In this document: positions 17,784 through 26,652 of the stretch, one piece after another
Numbering within the stretch: the first letter of the stretch is position 1
How the letters are laid out: the number at the start of each line of letters is the position of its first letter
DNA from: an uncultured Opitutia bacterium
Lineage (GTDB): Bacteria > Verrucomicrobiota > Verrucomicrobiia > Opitutales > CAJWYM01
NCBI GenBank assembly: GCA_913049555.1
Contig: CAJWYM010000039.1
Coordinates: 1-34,374, forward strand
Direction: 5' to 3'
Length of the DNA stretch: 34,374 nt
Made by a program: the position numbers and the translations under genes
The notes under the pieces: generated by a model
Database searches by the model: none
What the model was told of the DNA's origin: nothing
What the model saw: the letters and a program-made list of their open reading frames with translations, nothing else

Positions 17784-19115
17784 ATGAGAAAAAAAATAGC
17801 TACAAAAAAAATCGTTAAACCTTCGTTTTCTTATCTTATCGAAAAGAAAAGAGATGGGGGAGAGTTTACAGAGGACGAAATACGCTTTATCGTAGATTCT
17901 ATTCTCGATGAGGTGATGCCTGAAAGTCAGCAATCGGCTCTTATGATGGCTATCTATTTTCAAGGTATGTCAGCTCAAGAAACGGCAATATTTGCTGAAG
18001 AAATGATGTTGTCAGGGGAAGTGGTGGACATGTCACGCCTTTCTAAACCAAAAGTGGACAAATATTCTACCGGAGGCGTGGGTGACAAGACTTCCATTAT
18101 TTTAGGCCCATTGTCTGCTGCCTGTGGGGTATTGGTTCCTAATCAGTCTGGACAAGACGAAGACTTTGTTATTAGTAACCTAGACAAACTTTCAGCAATC
18201 CCTGGGTTTTCAACAGATTATTCCATCGATAAGTTTACTGAAATTGTAAAAAAAGTGGGTTGTATTTGTGCACAACAAGACGAAGAAATTGCTCCTGTTG
18301 AAAGTATGTTGTATGAGTTGCGTCAAAAGACTTCCACGATTCCCTCGATCCCATTGATCACTGGTAGTGCTTTGAGTCGTAAGCTTGCTGCTGGTGCTGA
18401 AGGACTGGTCATCGATGTAAAATGGGGAAATGGATCTTTTGTGCATGATCTTGAACAGGCGAAACAATTGGCTAGATCCATGACGCGAGTTGGACGATCT
18501 ATGAAAAGACGTTGCGTAGCTTTGGTGACAGATATGAATCAACCCCTGGGTGATTGTGTTGGAACAAGTCTAGAATTAAAAGAGGCTATCGATTTACTTA
18601 AGGGTGAAGGACCTGAAGATTTGCAAGAACTCGTCCTGAAATTAGGGATGGAAGTGGTTCGTCTGGCAGGAGTTGCGGGTTCAACCTTATCTGCCAAACA
18701 AACTATCGAGAAGAGAATCAAAGACGGCTCTGCATTTGAAAAGTTCAAAGAAATGGTTGCCGCTCAAGGCGGAGACACTTCTTACTTGGATGACCCATCC
18801 AAATTTCCTGAAGCTAAACATTGCAGAAAATTACCTGCTCCCAAACGTGGTTATATACATACGATCAATGCTGGTATGATTGCGAGAGGAGTAAAGATTC
18901 TTGCAACGGATAGCAAAGGGGTTATTGATTCCTCTGTCGGAGTTTCTGAAATTCGAAAAGTGGGAACTCAAATCAAACAAGGCGAGCCGCTAATGATGAT
19001 TCACTACAACAACGAAGCTTTGCTCGAACAGGCCTTAGAGTATTTCCGCGAAGCTTATCGTTTGGCCCCCAAAAGACCCAATCCTGTGGAACTGATTGTT
19101 GAGCGAGTTGCGTAG
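17784..19115 (+). CDS. Pyrimidine-nucleoside (thymidine) phosphorylase homologue with altered active site
   Basis: Family members split thymidine or uridine with phosphate into base plus (deoxy)ribose-1-phosphate. The helical N-domain (about 12-80), the alpha/beta domain and the C-terminal PyNP domain (about 360-435) are all present; 443 residues is normal. KYSTGGVGDKTS (93-104), YELR (Arg180), ITGSALSRKLAAG (192-204) and DVKWGNGSF (211-219) fix the family. Compared with E. coli DeoA (offset +9), Lys84, Ser86, Ser95, Ser113, Arg171 and Ser186 are kept, but His85 is Tyr94, Thr123 is Asn132 and Lys190 is Arg199. The usual RGLGHTGGT block is QDEDFVISN (124-132). Changed specificity or lost catalysis is likely. 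No SD-like site is obvious. It is a single gene between two terminators, with no deoA-type operon partners. Confidence 0.8.
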   Translation: MRKKIATKKIVKPSFSYLIEKKRDGGEFTEDEIRFIVDSILDEVMPESQQSALMMAIYFQGMSAQETAIFAEEMMLSGEVVDMSRLSKPKVDKYSTGGVGDKTSIILGPLSAACGVLVPNQSGQDEDFVISNLDKLSAIPGFSTDYSIDKFTEIVKKVGCICAQQDEEIAPVESMLYELRQKTSTIPSIPLITGSALSRKLAAGAEGLVIDVKWGNGSFVHDLEQAKQLARSMTRVGRSMKRRCVALVTDMNQPLGDCVGTSLELKEAIDLLKGEGPEDLQELVLKLGMEVVRLAGVAGSTLSAKQTIEKRIKDGSAFEKFKEMVAAQGGDTSYLDDPSKFPEAKHCRKLPAPKRGYIHTINAGMIARGVKILATDSKGVIDSSVGVSEIRKVGTQIKQGEPLMMIHYNNEALLEQALEYFREAYRLAPKRPNPVELIVERVA

Positions 19116-19130
19116 TATTTTTCTATTAGA

Positions 19131-19161
19131 AAGCCTCTATTTTTGCAATAGGGGCTTTTTT
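19131..19161 (+). terminator. Strong Rho-independent terminator after the phosphorylase gene
   Basis: AAGCCTCTATT (19131-19141) pairs with AATAGGGGCTT (19147-19157), eleven pairs with one G-T, around the loop TTTGC; the T-tract runs through 19161. It starts 16 bases after the stop at 19115 and separates this gene from rfbB. Confidence 0.88.
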
Positions 19162-19214
19162 ATACCCTTTTAACTATTTTTTTATTTTTCTAACATTTCT
19201 TACCTTTTAAAACT

Positions 19215-20279
19215 TTGAAAACAATTTTAATAACTGGTGGTTGTGGATTTATTGGATCTAATTTTGTTCGATATCTCTCAAATTTGTCTCAAGAGATACA
19301 AATTATTAACTTGGATAAGCTTACGTATGCTGGAAATCCCGAGAATTTGCTAGATCTTGAAAATTCTAAGAATTATAAATTTGTTCATGGAGATATCGGT
19401 GACAAAAGCCTATTGGACAGTTTATTCAAAAATGAAGAGATAGATTTTGTAGTAAATTTCGCAGCTGAGTCTCATGTTGATAGATCCATTGACAGCCCAG
19501 AACCCTTTTTTGAAACCAATGTAATTGGAACATTGAGATTGTTAAACAGTGCTAGAGAGTATTGGCAAAATTTGAGTGGGAATAAAAAAGAAGGATTCCG
19601 TTTTTTACATGTTTCCACGGACGAGGTCTATGGTTCTTTGAACTTTAGTGACCCGGCATTTACCGAAGAAACTCCATACCAACCAAACAGTCCTTACTCT
19701 GCATCCAAAGCCTCCAGCGATCATATCGTGCGAGCTGGTTTCCATACTTATGGAATGCCAGTTATTACTACCAATTGCTCCAATAATTATGGTCCTTATC
19801 AATTTCCTGAAAAGTTAATTCCACTTATGGTTCTGAATGCTCTAGAAGGAAAAAGTCTTCCTATTTATGGAGATGGTATGAATGTTAGAGATTGGTTGTA
19901 TGTGGAAGATCATTGTGATGCCATTTGGTCTGTATTGAAAGGTGGAAATCTGGGTGAAACTTATAACATTGGTGGTTGTAACGAAATGCCAAATTTAGAA
20001 ATTATTGACTCTATTTGCTCGCTCTTGGATGAAAAAACCCCAAGAAAGGACCAGACCTCTTACCAAGATCTCAAAATTTTTGTCAAAGACCGTCCGGGAC
20101 ATGATTTTCGTTATGCAATTGACTGTTCTAAAATCAATCGAGAATTGGGTTGGAAACCTAAGGAAACTTTCAAGACTGGAATCAACAAAACAATTGATTG
20201 GTATTTAGAAAATACAAACTGGTGTGATCACATATTTAATAAATCTTACCAACGGCAAAGACTAGGAACTCAGGCTTGA
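19215..20279 (+). CDS. rfbB: dTDP-glucose 4,6-dehydratase
   Basis: Converts dTDP-glucose to dTDP-4-keto-6-deoxyglucose, the branch point to dTDP-rhamnose and other deoxysugars of surface polysaccharides. Extended SDR: ITGGCGFIGSN (6-16) binds NAD, and the catalytic set is Thr135-Asp136-Glu137 in VSTDEVYG, then Tyr161 and Lys165 in PYSASK. NNYGPYQFPEKLIPL and YGDGMNVRDWLYVEDH are the sugar-nucleotide-binding motifs. 354 residues is normal. The start codon is TTG at 19215: the next Met lies far inside the protein, and KTILITGG must be included for the fold. No SD-like site precedes it. The gene runs directly into rfbA (7 bases). Confidence 0.95.
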   Translation: MKTILITGGCGFIGSNFVRYLSNLSQEIQIINLDKLTYAGNPENLLDLENSKNYKFVHGDIGDKSLLDSLFKNEEIDFVVNFAAESHVDRSIDSPEPFFETNVIGTLRLLNSAREYWQNLSGNKKEGFRFLHVSTDEVYGSLNFSDPAFTEETPYQPNSPYSASKASSDHIVRAGFHTYGMPVITTNCSNNYGPYQFPEKLIPLMVLNALEGKSLPIYGDGMNVRDWLYVEDHCDAIWSVLKGGNLGETYNIGGCNEMPNLEIIDSICSLLDEKTPRKDQTSYQDLKIFVKDRPGHDFRYAIDCSKINRELGWKPKETFKTGINKTIDWYLENTNWCDHIFNKSYQRQRLGTQA

Positions 20280-20286
20280 TTTTTAT

Positions 20287-21171
20287 ATGAAACGAAAAGG
20301 GATTGTACTCGCAGGTGGCTCCGGAACTAGACTCTATCCTCTCACTATATCCGTTACGAAGCAGTTGATGGCTGTTTATGATAAACCTATGATTTATTAC
20401 CCGCTATCTGTTTTAATGCTAGCAGGGATTCAGGAGGTTTTGATTATATCTACACCACAAGACAAGACCCTTTTTGAAAACTTATTGGGGGATGGTTCTC
20501 GTTTTGGGATTAAGATTGAATTTGCTGTTCAAGAAAAACCTGAGGGACTGGCTCAAGCATTTTTAATAGGTGAAGATTTTTTAAATGGATCTCCTGCTGC
20601 CTTAATTCTCGGCGATAATTTATTTTATGGATCCAATTTTCATCATCAAATCCGAACAAGCAATGCGAAAATTTCTGGAGCAGGTGTTTTCGGTTATTAC
20701 GTCTCTAACCCCTGTGAATATGGGGTTGTTGAGTTTAATGATACGGGGAAAGTGATCAGCTTAGAGGAAAAACCTAAGCACCCTAAATCAAATTATGCGG
20801 TTCCAGGTATTTATTTTTATGATGAATCCGTATGTGAGAAGGCTAAGAATTTAAAACCCTCCTCAAGAGGAGAATTAGAAATTACAGACCTCAATAAAGT
20901 TTACCTAAAGGAGGGTTCTTTGGATGTAAGTATATTGAGTCGTGGCACGGCTTGGTTGGATACAGGGACTCATGATAGTCTACTTGAGGCTTCTAATTTC
21001 GTTCAAGTGGTTGAAAAACGTCAGGGACTAAAAGTTGCTTGTTTGGAGGAAATCGCTTATCTTTATGGTTGGATCACTGACATCGAATTGCAATGTTCCA
21101 TAGATATGCATGCAAAAACGCAGTATGCCTCTTACTTGATTGATTTAAAAAACCGGGAATACAAGTTGTAG
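20287..21171 (+). CDS. rfbA: Glucose-1-phosphate thymidylyltransferase
   Basis: Makes dTDP-glucose from dTTP and glucose-1-phosphate, the substrate of the preceding gene product. The nucleotidyltransferase signature LAGGSGTRLYPLT (8-20) holds the catalytic Arg; Lys25, the QEKPEGLAQAF loop (82-92), metal-binding GDN (109-111) and the later EEKP and ELEITDLN motifs are complete. 294 residues matches RmlA. It starts 7 bases after rfbB. Neither rmlC (epimerase) nor rmlD (reductase) follows, so the end product, rhamnose or another 6-deoxysugar, is not decided by this locus. The next gene is a FecR-like membrane protein. Confidence 0.95.
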   Translation: MKRKGIVLAGGSGTRLYPLTISVTKQLMAVYDKPMIYYPLSVLMLAGIQEVLIISTPQDKTLFENLLGDGSRFGIKIEFAVQEKPEGLAQAFLIGEDFLNGSPAALILGDNLFYGSNFHHQIRTSNAKISGAGVFGYYVSNPCEYGVVEFNDTGKVISLEEKPKHPKSNYAVPGIYFYDESVCEKAKNLKPSSRGELEITDLNKVYLKEGSLDVSILSRGTAWLDTGTHDSLLEASNFVQVVEKRQGLKVACLEEIAYLYGWITDIELQCSIDMHAKTQYASYLIDLKNREYKL

Positions 21172-21187
21172 TTTAAAGGATTTCATT

Positions 21188-21964
21188 GTGACTCATAAAG
21201 AGTTTGATCGCTTGATGAATGCATACTTCGATGGAAATATCGATGAATCAGAAAGTCGTGTATTTTTTGATGAATTGAGTAAAAACTCTGACCGTAAAAA
21301 GTTGTTCGACCGCTTGAGTCTTATTTACGAAAAAGCAGTCCCATCAGATTCTTTGAAAGAGGACTCTGCTCTCAGCGACCTCGCTCTTTCTGATAACATC
21401 AAACCATCCTCACGTGACAGTGAAATTATCCAAAGTGTAGTCTCTGGATCTATGTTTAGTGAAGTCAACTCGAGTGCATCACGAACTTGGAAAGGTTATA
21501 CAGAGGACAACTATGCAGGGCGCATTTTTGCTGTATTTATAACTATTTTAATTGCTCTTGGTCTTTATATTATTGATAGACAATGGGCAAAATCAATTGA
21601 AGAAAATAAAAAAATAGGCGCTCTTTCCACAGATCTTCAAAAAAATCTCGATAATATTGAGGGGAATGCGAGTTATGAGATCGATCAATTACCTAGTGAA
21701 AAATTTGGGCAAAATGATGACTTTTATATGAGTCGCTCGGATCAGTATTTTTTTATGAATACGGAAGGGCTGGATTTAGCTATGTTTCGCAACTCAAGAG
21801 AACAAGAAAAATCCAGTTATGTGGAAAGAGAAAAAAAAGTCAATGCTCTCACAGAATCAATTTCTAGGGAAACTGGAACTTATATTTTTAGTATTCAGCG
21901 AAATATGGATATTATAAACCGAGACATTAAAGATTTCTCTCATTCTGTGATCTTAATTATTTAG
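21188..21964 (+). CDS. FecR/anti-sigma-like single-pass membrane protein, unknown function
   Basis: The N-terminal 50 residues (FDRLMNAYFDGNIDESESRV and what follows) resemble the cytoplasmic head of FecR-type and zinc-free anti-sigma proteins, where a 'DGxxxxxE' helix pair binds an ECF sigma factor. A Ser/Asp-rich linker leads to one membrane helix (110-129, GRIFAVFITILIALGLYIID), then about 125 external residues, partly coiled-coil-like (131-160), with no FecR domain recognised. Start is GTG at 21188 with AAAGGA seven bases before, one of the better ribosome binding sites in the window. It follows rfbA by 16 bases, so it may be co-transcribed and could regulate envelope or polysaccharide genes. 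No sigma factor gene is in the window, so anti-sigma activity remains a guess. Confidence 0.55.
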   Translation: MTHKEFDRLMNAYFDGNIDESESRVFFDELSKNSDRKKLFDRLSLIYEKAVPSDSLKEDSALSDLALSDNIKPSSRDSEIIQSVVSGSMFSEVNSSASRTWKGYTEDNYAGRIFAVFITILIALGLYIIDRQWAKSIEENKKIGALSTDLQKNLDNIEGNASYEIDQLPSEKFGQNDDFYMSRSDQYFFMNTEGLDLAMFRNSREQEKSSYVEREKKVNALTESISRETGTYIFSIQRNMDIINRDIKDFSHSVILII

Positions 21965-21981
21965 TCGTGTGATTTTGTGGA

Positions 21982-24915
21982 TTATTCGATGACATTTTTC
22001 AAAAGAGCGCTGGTAGCTCCACCTGCAAGTAACTGGGATATAATCTCTTTACTTTTTAGGTCTGAATGATTCACTTCATCAATAATAAACTGAACCTCTA
22101 TTTCTGTTTTGAAATATCTTAGAGCGAGTTCGACAATCTCCGCTTCTTTCATATATTTAAAATAGTCAATTCCCTCTTTGTAAACGATTTTACCCGCTAA
22201 ACTGGAGGCTATAATTTGCTTGATATAGACGGTCGGAATTTTAGTTTTTAATGACTCCATCGATTCCATTTGTTTTAACAAAATATTAGGAACGTAGTTG
22301 CGTATACATTCATCAATCCAATTCGGTTCTTTTTCTTTCATTTTATCAAAAGCGATTCCTAAAGCATCTTTAACTTTTGTTATAGATTGACTTAAATGTA
22401 CGCTGATTGCAGGTAAAGAGGAACTTGGGCGGTGACGGAATTCTTTGAACAAAGCATTGGCTTCTAGTTTGGCTAAAAATCTTAGTTTTTCTAGAACTTC
22501 TTCGATAAAAATTGCTTTGATTTCCATAAACTCATCCTCAGTAAGAAGCATCGATGAAAGAATTTCTAAACTTGAGCAAATAACCCCACACTTGTTGGCG
22601 GAACTGTCTTTTACAATCAGAACTCCATGCGTTGAGAGAAATTCTCTGGCCTTAGGAGTTATAAAAAGGTTGGCTCCCTCAACTATAATTGTGGAAGACG
22701 GAACACCATCTGTGAGGAATTGACTGCAATTCTTCTCATTGATGGTTTGAGGCCGCCCTCCTGCTGGAATAAAAACATCGGTTTTCAATCGATTGTGCAT
22801 ATTATTTCTGAATGCAGCCCCATTCTCTGAATTCAAAGTTTTTAATATTCCTGATTCACTCAACTTTTCAGGTTTAAAAGAAGTTATGGGCATTTGCATT
22901 TCAACCAATCGTAATAATTCTTCCGAATTAAGTCCTTGGGGATCTTCCGCACAACCCAACCCATCTGCAATCCCAAGTATCTTTGCATTTTTACCAAATT
23001 TTTCGAAGAGAATTCTTATTTCATTTCCTGCTACATCTCCGTCTGGACCTCCTGTTATTTTGATTGTGAATGGATCTGTGTAAGGGTTTATATTTTTAAA
23101 TTTAAGGGCTGCCTCAAGAAAAACCGTGACTCCTTCACTTGTGACTCCATACTCTTTATGGTTGATACCTGCACCTGGTTTTGAGGACATAAATGCAGCT
23201 GGCATTGGACATCCTTTAGATACTGCTCGATTGACAATCCAATTAATGATTTCTGGGGAAACCCTTTCGTCGGGTCCAAGGTAGATAAATTCTGGTTTGT
23301 TGTAATAATCTTTTTGGTTTTCAGATTGGATGGCGTTGGGGATGGTTAAGTCTAGCAAACAGTCAGCAAATACTTTAGCCGAAAATTCTATGTCAGAAAT
23401 CGGATTTGCCAGTATCACCGCTTTAGACCCGCCTTCAGGAATATCCTTATTCTTAAGTTGTTGGGCATATGCCAAGTCATAGACTTCATCATAGTGCCTC
23501 TCCTGTTCCAGAGTGAATTCCTCCCAGCTTCTGGGTTGAACAATTCTCATCCCACCTCGAGAAATATCTCTGAAACGAACATGGAAACCAGTAAAATTAC
23601 GGCCGTAGGAATAAAACACACCAAATGGAAGTTCATTTCTATCTTGTGTCTGTAAAAACCTTGAATTAACTCTTACAGCAAGTGAGTATCTTTTTGGATT
23701 GAACAAATTGGTTTTCTCAATATCACGAGCAGCATCGATCAAAGAATGCAGGAGAATTTCACTGTGACTTGTCAATGCTGATCTTGAAACTTGATCTTTT
23801 AGTCTTTTGACTTTTTCAGAAACCTCTTTTTCAGAGAGTTTTCTCTGTGGATCTAGAAATTTTTGATTGAAGAATTTTACAATGAATTCACTGAGTTCTA
23901 GGTCTTTTTGTATGAGATCAATAATTCGATTTTTGGAGTACCTTATGGTGTCGGTTTTGACTAATTTTTGATGAGATAAATTGGCCAACAACAAAAGAAT
24001 TTCAATGTCCTGCAGACTCCAATTTTCATGATGATCATAAAAGGATAATACTGCTTTATCCAAGTAAGGGATCCTACATAAATCTAACTTCCATCTTGAA
24101 GTAGTTTTTTCAATGTCTTTGGAGATCTGAGATCTTAAAGGATTTAGAACTAAAGAGATCAAAGAAACTCTTTCATGGTTAGGTTCTTCAAAGGTCTCCA
24201 GAATAACTTTTGATAGGGCAACGTCCTCGCCGTCTAGGTATTGGCAAATTCTTCCAAAAATTCTGCGACGATCATAATTTCCAAATGCAAGAGATAAATG
24301 GAGTTCCCCATCTTTGCCCGTTTTTTTATCTATAATTTTGCAGTCATGCGTATCCTTCAAAGACTCAATTAATTGAAAATTTTGGATAAATGCATTGGGG
24401 GAAACTGCTTTTAAGTATCTTTCAGAACAGATTTTAAGATGCTTTTCAATGGATTCTATCTCTAATTCAGAATGGTATCTCCTAACATAAGCATGAATTG
24501 TGTTGATTTTTTCTTCCTGAAATGGATCCGTTAGATTCACTTTTTTAAGTTGCCCAAAGTGGAATTCAAGAATCATCCATTTATTATCTAAAGCGGAGTA
24601 AATTTTTGCTGCATGTAGAGCTTCGGCAGGTAGTTGATCCATGGCTTCACAAATTTGCCTAGACTTCAAATCTTCTCGGATAAAGGTGACCGTATTGTCC
24701 TCCTCATTTACAAACATCTGATCTAAAGATTTACCAGAACTATCTCCGGCAATTAATGAAGTGAGGTGAGCCAGTTGAGTTTCATATTTCACCCCAATAA
24801 AATAATCAGCGGACATATTTTCTAAATACTTTGGGAGGACACTGTCCACAGATTTAGAAATGTTCTTTAAAACATCCTTTCGATAATTATCTATTTGTTC
24901 TTTTTGAAATTCCAT
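21982..24915 (-). CDS. NAD-specific glutamate dehydrogenase, large (about 110 kDa) type
   Basis: Interconverts glutamate with 2-oxoglutarate and ammonia, mainly in the breakdown direction. 977 residues puts it in the mid-size class, between the 450-residue GDHs and the 1,600-residue Pseudomonas-type enzymes. The first 400 residues are a diverged regulatory region with ACT-like parts. The catalytic core starts near FGVFYSYGRNFTGFHVRFRD (431-450), with RGGMR, PEGGSK (493-498, substrate lysine region), GPDERVSPE (547-555) and the dinucleotide motif KITGGPDGDVAGN (619-631). EGANLFITPKAR and SSANKCGVICSSLEI mark the C-terminal part. It is a single gene converging on the FecR-like gene (17 bases) and divergent from the small lipoprotein gene. 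Confidence 0.92.
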   Translation of the reverse strand: MEFQKEQIDNYRKDVLKNISKSVDSVLPKYLENMSADYFIGVKYETQLAHLTSLIAGDSSGKSLDQMFVNEEDNTVTFIREDLKSRQICEAMDQLPAEALHAAKIYSALDNKWMILEFHFGQLKKVNLTDPFQEEKINTIHAYVRRYHSELEIESIEKHLKICSERYLKAVSPNAFIQNFQLIESLKDTHDCKIIDKKTGKDGELHLSLAFGNYDRRRIFGRICQYLDGEDVALSKVILETFEEPNHERVSLISLVLNPLRSQISKDIEKTTSRWKLDLCRIPYLDKAVLSFYDHHENWSLQDIEILLLLANLSHQKLVKTDTIRYSKNRIIDLIQKDLELSEFIVKFFNQKFLDPQRKLSEKEVSEKVKRLKDQVSRSALTSHSEILLHSLIDAARDIEKTNLFNPKRYSLAVRVNSRFLQTQDRNELPFGVFYSYGRNFTGFHVRFRDISRGGMRIVQPRSWEEFTLEQERHYDEVYDLAYAQQLKNKDIPEGGSKAVILANPISDIEFSAKVFADCLLDLTIPNAIQSENQKDYYNKPEFIYLGPDERVSPEIINWIVNRAVSKGCPMPAAFMSSKPGAGINHKEYGVTSEGVTVFLEAALKFKNINPYTDPFTIKITGGPDGDVAGNEIRILFEKFGKNAKILGIADGLGCAEDPQGLNSEELLRLVEMQMPITSFKPEKLSESGILKTLNSENGAAFRNNMHNRLKTDVFIPAGGRPQTINEKNCSQFLTDGVPSSTIIVEGANLFITPKAREFLSTHGVLIVKDSSANKCGVICSSLEILSSMLLTEDEFMEIKAIFIEEVLEKLRFLAKLEANALFKEFRHRPSSSLPAISVHLSQSITKVKDALGIAFDKMKEKEPNWIDECIRNYVPNILLKQMESMESLKTKIPTVYIKQIIASSLAGKIVYKEGIDYFKYMKEAEIVELALRYFKTEIEVQFIIDEVNHSDLKSKEIISQLLAGGATSALLKNVIE

Positions 24916-25025
24916 ATGAGTGAATGTTTTTAAGTAAGATTTTAGAATAGGTAATTCAGTAAATGGGATTTTTCAAAAAATTTCTATTTGCTATCCCATG
25001 ATAAGTTCTGGTAGCTTTTTAGACT

Positions 25026-25463
25026 ATGATAAGAAACTATATTCTATACCCTTTATTCACGTGCATGCTTGCAGCTCTCATCACTTCATGTGGAACGATT
25101 CATTCTAGTAACTACCATCCAGATCTTGCACCCTGCACGATTCGCGGTGGAGATCACGATTTACCTTTTGGATCCCTCAAGGTTTGGGTCACTGCAGTTG
25201 AGGGTGAGAAAAAGGTTGCTTCTTTTATGGGGTCTAACCGTAAGATTCCGGTCTTGGCTAAAAGTCAATTTTTCAATATCAAAGGAAAGTTGACTACTTC
25301 GGATGGTAATTACAAATTCAAAGCCTTAATTCAAGCTAATTTGAGTGCACCTGGACATTACTTTGTGAATGGCTCTAAAGAGGGTAACAAGATGGATTTA
25401 TGGATTGAGCAAGAAGGAACTGGCCAAATTGTTTCTAAAGTCAATACCCAAGAGCTTCTCTGA
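25026..25463 (+). CDS. Small lipoprotein of unknown function
   Basis: Not recognised. Residues 1-21 form a lipoprotein signal peptide with the lipobox LITSC (Cys22), followed by GTIHSSNYHPD. The mature 124 residues look like a small beta domain (GSLKVWVTAVEG, QFFNIKGKLTTSDGNYKFKALIQ, GHYFVNGS, MDLWIEQEGTGQIVS). Two further cysteines are absent apart from Cys37 in LAPCTIRGG. It is a single gene with its own intrinsic terminator about 45 bases downstream, divergent from the glutamate dehydrogenase gene. A weak 7-bp inverted repeat (24963-24969 with 24993-24999) lies in the promoter region. Envelope location is the only supportable inference. Confidence 0.7.
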   Translation: MIRNYILYPLFTCMLAALITSCGTIHSSNYHPDLAPCTIRGGDHDLPFGSLKVWVTAVEGEKKVASFMGSNRKIPVLAKSQFFNIKGKLTTSDGNYKFKALIQANLSAPGHYFVNGSKEGNKMDLWIEQEGTGQIVSKVNTQELL

Positions 25464-25508
25464 TCTTAACAATTGCAAATTATACCAATTATTAGAACTT
25501 TTTATTCC

Positions 25509-25536
25509 AAGGCTCCAATTCAATTGGAGCCTTTTT
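25509..25536 (+). terminator. Rho-independent terminator after the small lipoprotein gene
   Basis: AAGGCTCCAATT (25509-25520) and AATTGGAGCCTT (25522-25533) are exact 12-base complements around one base, so about ten pairs with a five-base loop can form; T residues follow through 25536. It lies 30 bases before the hisC ATG, which also rules out longer upstream starts for hisC. Confidence 0.85.
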
Positions 25537-25566
25537 AATTTTATTAGATTGTGCAATCCTATAAGT

Positions 25567-26652
25567 ATGTCCTTTAGCGAAATCAAACACCTAGCTTCTC
25601 TGAACGCTTATGTTCCTGGAGAGCAACCCCAAGAGAGTGGGTGGATAAAGCTAAATACAAATGAAAATTGTTTTCCACCTAGTCCTAAAGTTTCAGCGGC
25701 TATCCAAAAGGCTCTTCCCACATTAGGTCTCTACCCAGATCCAGATTGCCAAGAGTTGAGGTCAAAAGTAGCTTCTTTTCATAAACTCGATAAGAATCAA
25801 GTAATCATAGGCAATGGTTCCGATGACCTCTTAAACCTTTTATTTAGAGCCTATACGGATAAAAACAACGATGCAGCCATGTTGGATCCCAGTTATTCTC
25901 ATTATCCGGTTCTTTCAGAGATTCAAGGCTCTCGTATTATAAAAATCCCATTAACTGATGATTTAGATTTGGATGTAAAAACTCTCAAGAACACGCAGGC
26001 AAATATTTTGTTTTTAACTTCTCCAAATGCTCCTTTATCTTTCGGTTTTAGCAATCAAAAGCTAAAAGAGGTGGTTGAAAATTTTGAGGGACTGGTTGTC
26101 ATCGACGAAGCGTACGCTGATTTTGCCAGTGAAAACGCGGTGGGGCTACTTCAGGACTATAATAATGTTTTTTTGACGAGAACTTTTTCTAAATCTTATG
26201 CTCTTGCAGGATTGAGAGTCGGGTATGGATTGGGTTCATTGGAGGTTATTAAAGTCCTTAACAAGGTTAGAGATCCTTACAATGTAAATAAATTATCACA
26301 GGTTGGAGCGATTGCCGCCTTGGACGACTTAGAGTACTATCAAGAAATTATCCATAAAATTTTAGTTACAAGAGATCAATTGAGGGACTGGATTTTAGAT
26401 CAAGGCTGGAAGGTTCATGCCAGTTGCACAAATTTCTTATTTATGGAGCCTTGCGATGAAAGCGGAAAAATAAGTGGTGATTGTGCAAAAAGTGTCTTTG
26501 AGTTTTTGAAAAAGCATAAAATTTTAGTACGTTATTTCCCTAAACATTCGTTGACTCAAAAAGGGATTCGGGTAACCATCGGGACTGAACAAGAAATGGA
26601 TCAATTTAAAAAGGTTATAATGACATGGATCGAGAAAGAAAAGCTCAAGTAA
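25567..26652 (+). CDS. hisC: Histidinol-phosphate aminotransferase
   Basis: PLP enzyme that transaminates imidazole acetol phosphate with glutamate. The frame is open further upstream, but ATG at 25567 ([18 protein letters not shown]) gives the normal 361 residues and lies beyond the terminator of the previous gene. Fold-type I aminotransferase motifs: [12 protein letters not shown] (29-40), GNGSDDLLN (82-90), SPNAP with Asn154, VIDEAYADF with Asp180 and Tyr183, the PLP lysine Lys209 in [14 protein letters not shown], and the phosphate-binding Arg in KGIRVTIGT near the C-terminus. It overlaps hisB by 28 bases. A diverged HisC can also act on aromatic keto acids; its place next to hisB and hisH supports the histidine role. 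Confidence 0.93.
   Translation: MSFSEIKHLASLNAYVPGEQPQESGWIKLNTNENCFPPSPKVSAAIQKALPTLGLYPDPDCQELRSKVASFHKLDKNQVIIGNGSDDLLNLLFRAYTDKNNDAAMLDPSYSHYPVLSEIQGSRIIKIPLTDDLDLDVKTLKNTQANILFLTSPNAPLSFGFSNQKLKEVVENFEGLVVIDEAYADFASENAVGLLQDYNNVFLTRTFSKSYALAGLRVGYGLGSLEVIKVLNKVRDPYNVNKLSQVGAIAALDDLEYYQEIIHKILVTRDQLRDWILDQGWKVHASCTNFLFMEPCDESGKISGDCAKSVFEFLKKHKILVRYFPKHSLTQKGIRVTIGTEQEMDQFKKVIMTWIEKEKLK

Noticed and set aside
18150-18185. Compensating frameshifts as the cause of the odd phosphorylase loop
   Set aside because: Reading the stretch in the two other frames gives LDKTKTLLLVT or a stop, neither of which restores the family motif.
24963-24999. ATGGGAT/ATCCCAT inverted repeat between the glutamate dehydrogenase and lipoprotein genes
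   Set aside because: Only seven pairs with a 23-base loop and no T-tract; too weak to list as a feature.
25369-25566. 66-residue N-terminal extension of hisC
   Set aside because: It would overlap the lipoprotein gene and its terminator, and the extra residues do not look like any HisC extension.
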